DNA of 64,000 nucleotides from Glandiceps talaboti. Taxonomy: Eukaryota; Hemichordata; Enteropneusta; Spengelidae. The DNA lies in contig NC_135553.1 in NCBI RefSeq assembly GCF_964340395.1, positions 22,589,449 to 22,653,448 of the forward strand, written 5' to 3'. The position numbers and the translations under genes were made by a program. Below the pieces are notes generated by a model. The model had not been told where the DNA came from and ran no database searches. It was given only the letters and a program-made list of their open reading frames with translations. The number at the start of each line of letters is the position of its first letter. Positions within the stretch are counted from its first letter, which is position 1. Shown here piece after piece: positions 45,765-58,449 of the stretch.

Positions 45765-46838
45765 ATGGCAGCAGCTACATCAACTGATGTCTGGTGTCAC
45801 ATACATTCGTTTCTTACGTCGCAGGCAATCATAAGTGCCCACAAACTGGGTGTTTTTGATTACCTGGAAGGTAAAGATGCATCGTCTATCACGGAAATGT
45901 CCTTAGCATTGGGTTCACATAAACGTGCCACCAAACAGTTGTTGGAATTCATGGTATGTCTAGGCTACCTTGGTACCAAGAAGTCAACTGATGCTTCAAG
46001 TTCCACTACCAGTGATGACGGTGAATATCTATATTTCAATACCGAAGTTACACGTAAACATCTAACAACCAACAGTCCTCTAACGGTCACACCTATACTT
46101 AACCTTGCTGGTGACATCGCATACTCCAGAGCTACCGCACTCTTTCCTGTAATCTCTGAAGGAAAAGAGTACTATGAAGCCAATATGGAACGTAAGTTTC
46201 ATTGGGATAAATCCACAGATGAAAACGATAAAACCAGATATCTTGGAGCAATGAAATCATATTGTCAAGTATGGCAGATCCCAGCCATTATTCAATCTTT
46301 CGATTTATCTACATTTGTCAGTGTTTGTGATCTTGGAGGAGGCACTGGTGATGTGGCGTATGCTCTTGCCAAGCAATATCCTCACATGCAAGTTACGATG
46401 TTCGATCTACCGCAGATCATCAAATTGGCCGAAGAGAAGAAACCAAGTGACATCCCTAGCAATGTTGCGTTGCAACGTGGCGACTTCTTCTCGGACAACC
46501 TGCCACTGGCAGATCTGTATATTTTATCCAATATCATTCATGACTGGCCAGAACACAAAGCAGACGTCATCCTGTCAAATGTGTTCCAGGCTGTGAATCC
46601 TGGTGGTGCAGTCCTCATTGTAGAGCTTTTTCTTGACAATGGAGACGAACCTGAGAATATCCAAGGTCATTTATATTCCATGCTAATGCTAGCAAAATTC
46701 TTTGGCCAACAACTGTCTGGGAAGCACATGTCTGATTTGCTGAGGAAACATGGCTTCGTTGATGTAGAAATCAAGAAGATCCCCCAGTCTATGACTGATT
46801 GTATGATTGCAAAGAAACCTCGCAAAGAGAAGGAGTAA
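45765..46838 (+). CDS. ASMT-like (acetylserotonin O-methyltransferase family) enzyme, intronless
   Basis: This is a complete 357-residue open frame, the usual length for class I SAM-dependent O-methyltransferases of the ASMT/COMT family. An N-terminal dimerisation domain spans about 1-110 (ISAHKLGVFDYLEG). The SAM site is DLGGGTG at 189-195, with FDLPQ (213-217) and GDFF (239-242) as further binding segments. The catalytic histidine motif IIHDW is at 257-261 (His259), and VELFLDNG lies at 287-294. Animal members methylate N-acetylserotonin or related phenols and indoles; the substrate here cannot be told from sequence. The start lies in GAACATGG, a reasonable context. No intron is needed, whereas vertebrate ASMT has several, so it may derive from a retrocopy. 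A poly(A) signal AATAAA occurs at 47104-47109. Confidence 0.88.
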   Translation: MAAATSTDVWCHIHSFLTSQAIISAHKLGVFDYLEGKDASSITEMSLALGSHKRATKQLLEFMVCLGYLGTKKSTDASSSTTSDDGEYLYFNTEVTRKHLTTNSPLTVTPILNLAGDIAYSRATALFPVISEGKEYYEANMERKFHWDKSTDENDKTRYLGAMKSYCQVWQIPAIIQSFDLSTFVSVCDLGGGTGDVAYALAKQYPHMQVTMFDLPQIIKLAEEKKPSDIPSNVALQRGDFFSDNLPLADLYILSNIIHDWPEHKADVILSNVFQAVNPGGAVLIVELFLDNGDEPENIQGHLYSMLMLAKFFGQQLSGKHMSDLLRKHGFVDVEIKKIPQSMTDCMIAKKPRKEKE

Positions 46839-46839
46839 T

Positions 46840-49313
46840 AAGGCCATCAGGAAGAACGATTTAAAAGCGTGGGATTGAAGTGTCGTATCCATTGTGATCT
46901 GGAAACAGTCATGGGGTATTGAAACAATTTTTTTTATTAGACAATACGTGAAACTTAATGAATTTATTATATGGCAGACCATTAGGAGCTGCGATTTGCA
47001 CTCTTAACCCCAAATATCAAGTGATCAATACTTATAAAAACTCAACTACTCAAATCAGTAACCATCCGAATCTTTTTATCTTAACAATGATGAAAATTAC
47101 TATAATAAATCATGCATGATAATGATGTGCCATGCAAAAATTAGCATCTAGAAATGTGAAACAAAAAATGGAGTAATTTCATTGTCTCTGGGCATCAAGA
47201 GTTTATTGTCTTTAAAGACAAATCAAGCATGACGTGTTCGACTGTAATTTTATTTCTTTAAGAAAAGTTATTGCTTTACTCATTAAAAAAACAAAAACAA
47301 AAAACATTCACCTTAAGCTTCTTCCGCTCGCCTGAGCGGTTTTATCTGATCGAAAATGTTATCTAGATTCACCAATCGTCATGCGAGACATGTCGGGAGC
47401 AGTACATCCGAAGGGAGCGATCATTTTTTACGGCCGGGGGTGGACTGGTGAATTCTTGTTCACGTTGTACTTAAAAATAGTGAACCCCCCCCCCCCCCTG
47501 CGATTCATCCACAAACCAATCCACCCCCCCTGACAAATAGAAAAAACACTGAAACCCCCCCCCCCCGCCATTGTTGACAAGAGACATTCTTCTTGTTCTT
47601 GCAAAAGACACTCTAGATTCTCAAAGCACAATACACCACACTGCATAGTTAATTTTACTTCTTACAGTAATTTTAAGAGTATCTGGTAAATTGCTATCCC
47701 AAATCCATTGCTTCACTTGTGTAAAGCTCTTTAAACAGGAACCCTAGGCCTATGATTGTCTGTTCATGGACATGCAAAATATTCATGGTTTAGTAACCAA
47801 AAGTTCTAGGATATCTCTTAGATTGAGTGAACTATTACCATTATAGACTAATTCAGCTAATTATAAAGTACAATATTAGAATCAGAGTTAATATAATTGT
47901 AAACCTAGGGGTTTCAGTAAGTTTCAAAGTAGGGAGAGAACTGGAAAAAGTATGGGGGAGAAGTGCACGCTACGCGTGTGCGCTGCTATACAAGCACGGG
48001 GGGTTGGGGGTTGGGAGGGGGTGTCCCCTCCCATGGTTAGAGCTTTTTGAAAAATGAACACCTTTTGGAGGCCATTTAGAGCACCATTCAGAAGTAAAAC
48101 ACAACTTAGAAGTATCACTAATTTTAGGGTTTCACAAGTTTAAATCATTTCAAGTCATATTGACACAAATGATAATAAAAAAGATCAAGTAGAAAGTGAG
48201 AAAATTTGGGGCAAACATGCACAGTGGAGGTCAGTTACCATTTAGAGATACAAATTCATGAAATTATTTGAACGTGTGTCTCTATATTGGCTATGATTGT
48301 GTGCAATTCAACATGTTCAGGTCAATGGATCCGGAGGCACAGATTTTAGAGTCAGTCCATTCAGTAAATTTCAAGGTATTTCATTTCTTATGTGTTACAT
48401 GTACAGCTACACATGCAAGTTTTTAAACCACATGATGATATAATGCAACTAATGGCCTGCAATATTGTTGCTTAAAATTTAAGGTGCAATGTTATGACTC
48501 CATGTCATATGGATGGTTTATTAAAACAGTTATGTGACCACATGCTAAAATGGTCAAATTATTTGAGTTTAAACATCAGTTAAAATAAGAATAGAAAAAC
48601 TGTTTGCTCAAAAGAAAAAAATACAGGTCAAAAACTTCAATTAAAATACTCATAAAAATCTGAACACGGAGAACAAGATAAAAGCTTAGCACACACATAC
48701 ACACACACACACACAGACCCAAACAAACAAACAAACAAACAAACAGAAACGACCGTATACATTTGTACAGGGACGTATTGATTGACCATATGCTTGGGAT
48801 GTATCAAGAGACAGAGTTTATGTTATATTTGAACGTATATTTATAGCGGTTTATTGTATGCACATATATTTGTTGTATGGAAATTTAAGTACAGCAGGGT
48901 GGTTCATGATTTCGTTCAGTTGTTGAAAATAACGTGACCCCCCTTTATTCACTTGGCAAAAATGACCCCCCTTTATTCACTTTGCAAAAATGATGACCCC
49001 CCCCCCTCTTTGAGTCCGAAATTGAGGTTCCCCCCCCCCCCGATTTACCGCCCCCCCGGTCGTAAACCTGATCGCTCCCTAAACAGATTTCCTTTACTAG
49101 ATTTTTATTTTCGTATGTAGTACGTGTAACATTCCAAGTATAATGTTGTATATTTGGAAAGAATATTTTTTCTGATAATATGGACATCTGATGAAGACGA
49201 AAGAATGTCGCCGAATTTCTTATAAGTTTCTAATTTTGCTTCAGTCTTCAACACACACATGAGTTCTCAATCTGATAAATCATATTGTAACACTTCTTGG
49301 GGTCATCCTTATC
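46840..49313. other. Intergenic with C-run repeats
   Basis: After the ASMT-like 3' UTR no coding sequence is supported. C-rich blocks occur at 47484-47500, 47522-47566 and 48939-49060, spaced by segments such as CCCTTTATTCAC. Short CA (48692-48714) and CAAA (48721-48745) microsatellites follow one another. Open frames such as those rich in Gly come from C-runs. Confidence 0.6.
48939..49060. repeat. C-run dispersed repeat
   Basis: Two units of TGACCCCCCTTTATTCACTT plus GGCAAAAA or TGCAAAAA are followed by longer C-runs (about 48999-49010, 49031-49040 and 49051-49057). Similar C- or G-run segments occur at 59-137, 47484-47566 and 57000-57145. On the minus strand this is G-rich and could form quadruplexes. 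Confidence 0.6.
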
Positions 49314-49520
49314 TTAGTCTGGATGCCAACGTGGTTTTTAACTAAACCACGTCTGGTCAAAGCCCCTCCATCAGCAGCACAACTAAGTTGTTCATCCAAT
49401 CAGTGAACCCCAAATGTTATAGTGATGTAAAAAATATAGACCCTCCACCAAGGGTCTATGTGTAAACAGTGTATAAGTAGCATGCACCCTGAGCTGACCC
49501 ATATTTGGACATTTAAGCTA
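49314..49520. repeat. Dispersed repeat family with TCTGGATGCCAA end, second copy
   Basis: Same order of blocks as 5390-5555, including AAACCACGTCTGGTCAAAG and GTTCATCCAATCAGTGAACC, plus an internal imperfect hairpin (TAGACCCTCCACC / AAGGGTCTA) missing from the other copy. No coding sequence. Confidence 0.65.
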
Positions 49521-49789
49521 TAGACAATTGTCATGTTACAAACTGAAGTTTAAAAAAAAAATAAAAAAAATATTACTTCAGATCCTAATTTCTATTCGTC
49601 GATCAAATGAACGGCCGACCGCTACTAGGGAATAGGCTTACCGAATACATGGACTGCTGTAATTACTAACAACTTTCACGGTATTGACATGCACATTTTG
49701 ACGTGCACTCAATGTCTACTTTTTACAATACGTGAAGAACCAAAGAACCAAAATATTTTTTTTTCAAGGCCAATCGTTAGTTCCATGGC

Positions 49790-50540
49790 ATATGTTTGAA
49801 CAGAAGGGGCTGACTTTAAATCACAAACTGAAATGGATGGGATTGATACATTCTATCCCAGATTTTTAAAAGCTAAGCAGTTAGGGCATTCAACCAACGA
49901 TATCTATATCAATATTGGAAATGAAAGATTTTGTTTGAGTCACTTTCAAAGAGTAAACTTTTAGAAAATAGAATTGTTAAGCCAAACACTGAGGAAACCC
50001 TTGAGAAATATTTAACTTTCACTGGCCTAAATTGGAAAAAGTTGTATGAGCTTAGTTTTAAAGTTTCCAATGAAAGTAAGTCAAGAGAATTCCAATTCAA
50101 GCTTTTACATAATATTCTTTATACAAATCAGCAACTTCATCATTATAATCCAGCAAAGTACCCAAAATATCTTTGTGGGATTTGTCAAGAAGAACCAGAA
50201 ACGTTGGAACACCTTTTTTTTTTAAATGTAAGGATACTAAGGCCCTGTGGGGCGAAGTTATCAATGTAATGGGTAATTCGCTAAGTTTGTCGTCATTTCC
50301 GTCTAAGCTATGTATGATTCTTGGTGACCCACAAGAAAGAATGACTATAAATTTTGTTTCTTTAGTTATTCGGAAATATATCTACTAGGTAAAATTAAAG
50401 GAACAGAAACCATCCTTTGGGGAATTCAATTTATTACTTTGTAACATATATAATATAGAACTATTTAATGCTAGGGCAAATGATAAAGTAAATTTCCATC
50501 AAATGAAGTGGCTACCTTTGCACCAATTTTGTGTAAATAC
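49790..50540 (+). pseudogene. LINE (L1/Tx1-like) reverse-transcriptase C-terminal remnant
   Basis: Fragments in different frames include LNHKLKWMGLIHSIPDFLK (about 49818 on), FQFKLLHNILYTN and LCGICQEEPETLEHLFF, then after a T-run frameshift near 50215, KALWGEVINVMG. The FQxKLLH…C-x-x-C…ETxEHLF pattern is the zinc-binding C-terminus (zf-RVT type) of L1-like elements. There are internal stops and frameshifts, so it is dead. A-rich tail DNA near 50685-50710 may be its 3' end. Confidence 0.75.
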
Positions 50541-51214
50541 GAACACGTAATTAGTTGAAGTTTAATTGTTGTTTTTTCCACAAAATCAAACTCTTTGGAT
50601 GCAAGTCAAATTTTCTCTTGCCTTTCTTTATATTCTTTTCGTTCTGCTTTTCCTTGTGTGCTGTGTACTTCTTTGTTTTGTACGTAAATAAAAAAACAAA
50701 ACAAAAAAACCCCCAAAATATTGCATGGGAACTATTCTAAATTGGCGGTATTCACTGCATATGTCTTTAATTGTTGCTCGGTTATGCACAAAAAACGTTA
50801 TTAAAAACCTGATCTATTAAATATACGTATATATATACAAATACAGATACAATTAAAATTCTGGTTAATGGAGGAAAAACGAAAGCAGTTAGTAAATATT
50901 TACCGTGCACCTCGGTGAAAGAAGACGAACGTTGTTCATATATTTATACGACTAACTTCTCACTATTAATATTTTTATTTTTTTAACGATATTCAATCGA
51001 TTTCAGCGGCATTGTTAAATTACAGTAGTATTAATGATAAATATACTGTTTATCGAAATATGTTCTTGGCAAAGATGACCGTATGCGTATAGTAACGCCA
51101 CTGTGTTTAATATATTTTGTTGGGTGGACATTCCATCCTGGACACGGCAGACGTCGAACGAACCACAGACAAGTCTTACTTGTCTGTGAACGAACGAACG
51201 AACGAATTATACAG

Positions 51215-53925
51215 TACTATACAGTCTATACTGTATTCGTGTACTTCATAGAATCTACGTCTTTATACAGTACTATACAGTCTGTATACTGTCTTCGTGT
51301 ACTTCATAGAATCCACGTCTATATAGATTACTATACAGTCTGTATACTGTATTCGTGTACTTCATAGAATCCACGTCTTTATACAGTACTATACATACTG
51401 TATTCGTGTACTTCATAGAATCCACGTCTTTATACAGTACTATACAGTCTGTATACTGTATTCGTGTATTTCATAGAATCCACGTCTTTATACAGTACTA
51501 TACAGTCTGTATACTGTATTCGTGTACTTCATAGAATCCACGTCTTTATACAGTACTATACAGTCTGTATACTGTATTCGTCTACTTCATAGAATCCACG
51601 TCTTTATACGTACAGTACTATACAGTCTGCATACTGTATTCGTGTACTTCATAGAATCCACGTCTTTATACAGTACTATACAGTCTGTATACTGTATTCG
51701 TCTACTTCATAGAATCCACGTCTTTATACAGTACTATACAGTCTACATACTGTATTCGTGTACTTCATAGAATCCACGTCTTTATACAGTACTATACAGT
51801 CTGTATACTCTATTCGTGTACTTCATAGAATCCACGTCTTTATACAGTACTATACAGTCTGTATACTCTATTCGTGTACTTCATAGAATCCACGTCTTTA
51901 TACAGTACTATACAGTCTACATACTGTATTCGTGTACTTCATAGAATCCACGTCTTTATACAGTCTACATACTGTATTCGTGTATTTCATAGAATCCACG
52001 TCTTTATACAGTACTATACAGTCTGTATACTCTATTCGTGTACTTCATAGAATCCACGTCTTTATACAGTACTATACAGTCTACATACTGTATTCGTGTA
52101 CTTCATAGAATCCACGTCTTTATACAGTACTATACAGTCTGTATACTCTATTCGTGTACTTCATAGAATCCACGTCTTTATACAGTACTATACAGTCTAC
52201 ATACTGTATTCGTGTACTTCATAGAATCCACGTCTTTATACAGTCTACATACTGTATTCGTGTATTTCATAGAATCCACGTCTTTATACAGTACTATACA
52301 GTCTATATACTATATTCGTGTACTTCATAGAATCCACGTCTTTATACAGTACTACAGTCTACATACTGTATTCGTGTACTTCATAGAATCCACGTCTTTA
52401 TACAGTACTATACAGTCTGTATACTCTATTCGTGTACTTCATAGAATCCACGTCTTTATACAGTACTATACAGTCTACATACTGTATTCGTGTACTTCAT
52501 AGAATCCACGTCTTTATACAGTACTATACAGTCTGTATACTCTATTCGTGTACTTCATAGAATCCACGTCTTTATACAGTACTATACAGTCTACATACTG
52601 TATTCGTGTACTTCATAGAATCCACGTCTTTATACAGTCTACATACTGTATTCGTGTATTTCATAGAATCCACGTCTTTATACAGTACTATATAGTCTGT
52701 ATACTCTATTCGTGTACTTCATAGAATCCACGTCTTTATACAGTACTATACAGTCTACATACTGTATTCGTGTACTTCATAGAATCCACGTCTTTATACA
52801 GTACTATACAGTCTGTATACTCTATTCGTGTACTTCATAGAATCCACGTCTTTATACAGTACTATACAGTCTACATACTGTATTCGTGTACTTCATAGAA
52901 TCCACGTCTTTATACAGTCTACATACTGTATTCGTGTATTTCATAGAATCCACGTCTTTATACAGTACTATACAGTCTATATACTATATTCGTGTACTTC
53001 ATAGAATCCACGCCTTTATACAGTACTACAGTCTACATACTGTATTCGTGTACTTCATAGAATCCACGTCTTTATACAGTACCATACAGTCTGTATACTG
53101 TATTCGTGTACTTCATAGAATCCACGTCTTTATACAGTACTATACAGTCTACATATTGTATTCGTGTACTTCATAGAATCCACGTCTTTATACAGTACTA
53201 TACAGTCTACATACTGTATTCGTGTACTTCATAGAATCCACGTCTTTATACAGTACTATATATACAGTCTACATACTGTATTCGTGTACTTCATAGAATC
53301 CACGTCTTTATACAGTACTATACAGTCTGTATACTGTATTTGTGTACTTCATAGAATCCACGTCTTTATACAGTCTACATACTGTATTCGTGTACTTCAT
53401 AGAATCCACGTCTTTATACAGTACTATACAGTCTACATACTGTATTCGTGTATTTCATAGAATCCACATCTTTATACAGTACTATACAGTCTACATACTG
53501 TATTCGTGTACTTCATAGAATCCACGTCTTTATACAGTACTAGACAGTCTACATACTGTATTCGTGTATTTCATAGAATCCACATCTTTATACAGTACTA
53601 TACAGTCTACATACTGTATTCGTGTATTTCATAGAATCCACATCTTTATACAGTACTATACAGTCTACATATTGTATTCGTGTACTTCATAGAATCCACG
53701 TCTTTATACAGTACTATACAGTCTACATACTGTATTCGTGTACTTCATAGAATCCACGTCTTTATACAGTACTATAGTCTACATACTGTATTCGTGTACT
53801 TCATAGAATCCACGTCTTTATACAGTACTATACAGTCTACATACTGTATTCGTGTATTTCATAGAATCCACGTCTTTATACAGTACTATACAGTCTACAT
53901 ACTTTATTCGTCTACTTCACATTCT
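51215..53925. repeat. 58-bp satellite-like array with 674-bp higher-order period
   Basis: About 48 units fill 2.7 kb. The standard unit is 58 bp and contains TACTTCATAGAATCCACGTC, TTTATACAGTACTATACAGT and a CTGTATACTG or CTACATACTG end. A 48-bp variant lacks the ACTATACAGT block. The variants recur at 51951, 52231, 52625 and 52905, spacings of 280, 394 and 280, so blocks repeat every 674 bp. Each unit holds inverted TACAGT / ACTGTA pairs. All frames with IESTSLYS or HRIHVF are artefacts of the array. Confidence 0.95.
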
Positions 53926-54300
53926 TTCATTTACTTCATTTACATGCCATCGAACTGGCACAGACATATCTTGCCTTAGGTTCGAAGTAATTTTTCAAAA
54001 AAATAAAATAAAACAAAACAAAACAAAACAAAATCCCGACCTTCCTACCCTAATGTCTGAAATCATGTTATCGGAAACAAATTGTGTTTTTCAGTGAGAC
54101 TTGGTGAATGATTATTGTATCACATCAACATAGGTGGCCCCAGGATTGTACTCGCATCAATAATAATATAATCAAATATATATAATATTTAAAACGATAA
54201 TTTATATGACTTGGCCATGGAGGGCTCATCATCAGTGGGCGCGCCCGGCCCTGCCATGACGTATATTCGATCAGAGTATTCGATCTAATGAATGTATCGA

Positions 54301-54308
54301 TGACGTCA
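54301..54308. promoter_or_regulatory. CRE palindrome TGACGTCA upstream of the 54.5-kb gene
   Basis: A perfect cAMP-response element lies 160 bp before the proposed start codon at 54468, within a locally GC-richer segment (GGGCGCGCCCGGCC near 54237-54250). Binding by CREB/ATF proteins is known for this motif; its use here is inferred. Confidence 0.4.
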
Positions 54309-54467
54309 CACATCGCGTTCTCTTACTTAGATTCTGCGCCAGACGACTGCGCATTTTCACCATCAGTTCGAATAGTGACATAGTTACTGAGTGAACACAT
54401 TGCGGCTGCTCGTAAGAGTTTGACAAATTTACATGTTTACTGGTCATTGTTCAGTTATAACTTGACA

Positions 54468-55534
54468 ATGATGTTTTTAGGAAGAGGTCATCGAACACAA
54501 AATACTGGCACCACGATGTTGTCTTGGATGAAAACACCCAGTTTTTGGTTTGCTATGGTGACTACGATATTGAACCCAACTAATGTATACGATGCCGGTG
54601 CGCGTTTTGGTGAAATGGTCAAACTAAGGTACCCGGATGTAACCGCTACTCAAGATAAAAAGAGGTTGGTAAAGTTTAATCTACATTCACATTAATTGCA
54701 TACAACTTTGATTACAAACTTTGTGACGTTAAATTCTAAGTTGAATCACTGTCCATGGTTGAATACAGCAAACGATTTGCTATTATCATGATGATGTTAT
54801 GTTCCATCTATATATTGTATCGTGTATTTGGGAGGAATGACCATTTCAAGTTTGACTTCTGACTGTCACTTTCCCCGTTTCTATCGTTTAATATTTTATA
54901 AAGAAGTGATGATAATGAAAGAGATATCTATTATCCTGCGTCTCGATGATCGTTATCGCTTATTTTTTATGTTCAATAAAAACAAAAATAATTTCTTCTC
55001 AAAATAGTTATTCAAAGAGGGGTAATTTTTGTTATTATGTTCAAATTTTTGATAACCAGACATACACTCTTGGTCGTATCATTGTGGAGCGCCTACAACG
55101 ACGAATCTTTCACTATTATTTACCTATTGTTTTTGTCTGTTTTCTTTGTCTGATGAAGTCAAGACGATGAAGAAAAGAGTGCAGTTAATCGTCCTCAGTG
55201 GCTTCTAACTCGCCTTAAAATGAAGACTTTTGTAACACATGCACGTGTTTCCAATGATGACGTCACCACGGCATGGAAAAAATTCTACTTTGGGTCAGAT
55301 GATGAAGAAAAAGATGAACGAGATGTAGATAATGAGAGTAACACTGAATATCATATTGAAAATGACAATGTTACTGCTCGACGTCAAGTTCATTTCGACG
55401 TCCCCACTGATTCAAGTTATGATGACATGGAAAGTACAGACGAAGAAACCAACTCAGACTCTGAGACCTTTTCATTGATGCCAAGCCGTGAAGACTTGTC
55501 ATACCAATATGCATACGCTATCGCAGCAAATTAG
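54468..55534 (+). CDS. Proposed two-exon gene for an acidic 190-residue protein of unknown function
   Basis: Exon 1 is 54468-54664 and exon 2 is 55159-55534. The donor AAGAG followed by GTTGGT is moderate, and the acceptor follows a pyrimidine-rich stretch ending GATGAAG. Joining gives codon AG+T and one continuous 190-residue frame to a TAG stop. The N-terminal third is hydrophobic to neutral (SWMKTPSFWFAMVTTILNP). The second exon is strongly acidic (FGSDDEEKDERDVDNESN, ESTDEETNSDSE). It contains RRQVHF, which fits the short RVxF-type docking motif for protein phosphatase 1. A poly(A) signal AATAAA is at 55566-55571. No family is recognised. The gene call rests on reading frame, splice phase, low-complexity but non-repetitive composition and the signal; a non-coding origin remains possible. 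Confidence 0.45.
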
Positions 55535-58449
55535 TGATATTTTTAGTAATTTTGAAATTTGTTACAATAAAACTTTGTATTGCTTTAAAAATGACATTGG
55601 CAGTGAGAGATGTGTTTGTCAATGTCCCTTGGTTGTGTAACATTCCTTGATTCAAAAAAAAAATCGTCCCCCCCCCACTTCCGTTTGATCTCGTTTGTTT
55701 TCACAGATTTTGGAATAGAAATGTGAACAATAATATAGTTACTATGGTTTCCCAAACTATAATGCATTGTTTTATCATTATTTCTTAACTGTGGGACAAC
55801 ATACACCATATTCAAATTTACTGAAAACATATAAATCCCATTACCTATAAATTGAAAGATCACTTTTACCATCTCAATATTATTGATATTTTATTGTATT
55901 GTGAAACCTATACGTGTAATAGAATCACCCCTCCCCGACTTGTTGGGATGGTGCTCAGCTGTTCATTCGTGTATCAGGAAACAAGTGTCTGTGTTTAAAA
56001 AATCGATTTACATGTTTCAGAACTCAGCAACAGGCATCACATTTTCTATCTACGGAATGTGTCAAAATGACCATCCGTAGATATAATTTTTTGTATGTCC
56101 AATTTCTAATGTTCATATAGAAACGAAACTGACGTGACGCACCCCTTTGAAAGCCTCCACAGCGAACATCCGTAAAGATTCTCAAGCGGAGTATGAGTTT
56201 CATGAATCAAAAACTACACTTAAAATCTTGTTTTACAAATGTATTCTCTGGCCAATAAAGTTAAATACACCTGACATGTTTGGAACAAGCCTTCCAAGAA
56301 CAGAATGCCCACTCTATTGAAAGTGTTGGAAAGATATTAAGATTTAAAAAAAAAACACTTAAATTTTCCAATTTGTCAAATGACTGCCAGTGATACACGT
56401 ATGTGACAAATTCGAGTTTCCTGCTTTGTACCATATGTATTTCCAAATTGAACAATATTTCAGGTACAGGCCTATATTTCTCGGTGAATGCTATCATGGG
56501 GACAAGGTTTGCTGAAATGTGAATACCACATATTAAACAGTCCAGGAATTAAAATTTAACTTGACTCCAGCCTCATTCAGCCGCTATTCCGCCCTGAGTC
56601 TATAGTAAACAGTCTACACATGCACAGTAGAAGCCGTCAAATTAGTCGACGTCAATGTCTCTAGCCGGTGGGAGCAAAAAGTTATAGAGGTTTTTTACTT
56701 CAATCTTTAGGTTCATAGTTCCAGTTTCGTACAGTTGAATTTCAGCATTACGTGAGTTTATAAGTGTTTTGATTTAATATTTGCACAGTGTACACACCCT
56801 CCCCAGCGATCATGTTGATATGTTGTTTCTCCTCCAAACCAAGATTAAAGGGGAAACTCTGCTGACAAAGTATCTCCCCAAGTATACGTCACAGTCTAAT
56901 ATGAGACCTCGCCTACAAAGCCCACATCTATTTGTAAAGAAATCTTTCCACTGTTGTATTTTAATGTAGTGTACAATAAAATTATGCATCTCCAGAATGG
57001 GGGAGGGGAGGGGGGGGGGGTTACTGTTTACTTACACAAAGAAAAATCTATGTCTAGCATTGGGAGTAAGGGCTATAAAAAATCTTGAGTTCACTTCTGG
57101 TGGGGCATGCATTTTTTTTGAGAGCGCGAAGGGGGGGGGGGGGGTTAGAATAGCTAATTTTACATTTTATGTAAGTATTTTCACTTGCCATTTTAATGTA
57201 AGATCTAACAGTATTTGCCTGAGAAGCAAAACTAGCCGAAGATTTAAATTGTTTTTGTATTCATTTACTCTTGAACAGTATAAAGTGGGAAATGTGGCCA
57301 GTAACTATAGTATGGTCGTTCATATATTTATGTCTGAATATACATTAACTTGGACCCCACCAGATAAGAGAGTTGATTTTTTGTTTGTAGTACAATGATA
57401 ATACTGTCTTTTAAAACTATTGCATATGTCAATGAGAGTCAAACAGTCTATTCTTCGAGTCACAATGGTATTGAGAGTGTGAAAGATCGGTAGAGGGCGT
57501 CGTGATCGAAAAATCAATGATGGGGATCATCCTGTTTTGAGTTTTTACAGGTACGAGGTCAGAAACCTCTCGGCGCGGTTAAAAATCTTTTTTTTTTGCC
57601 CCTATGGGAAAATTAACAGATTTTCCCTCCGCCGGAGAAGATAACCCAAGCCTAACTTCGACCATTATTTTTTGATACAGGCAGAACAAGAAAAATAGCA
57701 GATTGAATGAGGACGTTCACTGCAGTATTGAATTTTACGATTAGAAAAAGAGCAGTTAGAATAAAAGAAAGGCGTGTGTTATCTGTCGGTGCGAATGCCA
57801 CATCCTATTCTAATCAAAAGTGCACGTGAGCAAGTAGAGTTTATTTTCGGCAATTTAAATTTCTTGAAACATTTACTTTCGTCGAAAAATTGGAAGAAAA
57901 ATCTTGTAAATCACCAAAAATGAAAACTTATCTGAATAAAATAATGTTAGCATGAAATAGAAAATGTGTATTCCTTCGAAATACTACAAATAAATAGTTA
58001 AAGATCCAACCCTCTCCTCACATCACACCACAACTAACAATTGCAGTGGTGGCAGTGGTGGGATGTCAAAAATCATAAAAGAAATACACAGAATAGATAA
58101 TAGATGATTGGTCATAGCAACATTTGTCCCTCACCTTAATCGATTTCATAAAATACTACACCCCACACCCCCAGCCAAAATTCTCACCCCCACCGGCCAA
58201 ACCCCACAAGTATTACGTACTGAAGAAAAAGAATACTATATTTTTGGCCTGTACGGCTTGGCATGGAGGAGTGGCTTGAAATTTTAGTGATCAACAAAAA
58301 TCCCAAATATCTGAATTAATAAATCTAACTTCATAATTGTTACGTTTGTATTTTTACAAGGCTAATTCTCTCTTCTTTTATCAAACAAGCAAGAGGCGAA
58401 GATTTTACATAATGTTTATCAACGAGTGCGGGCGCTGTTCAATGTATGT

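Noticed and set aside
51083-54097. Several plus-strand frames with IESTSLYSTIQS and HRIHVFIQYY
   Set aside because: All come from the 58-bp tandem array; they change frame with each indel and show no coding constraint.
54420-54467. Longer N-terminus for the 54.5-kb protein
   Set aside because: The extra codons begin at TTG; the first ATG is at 54468.
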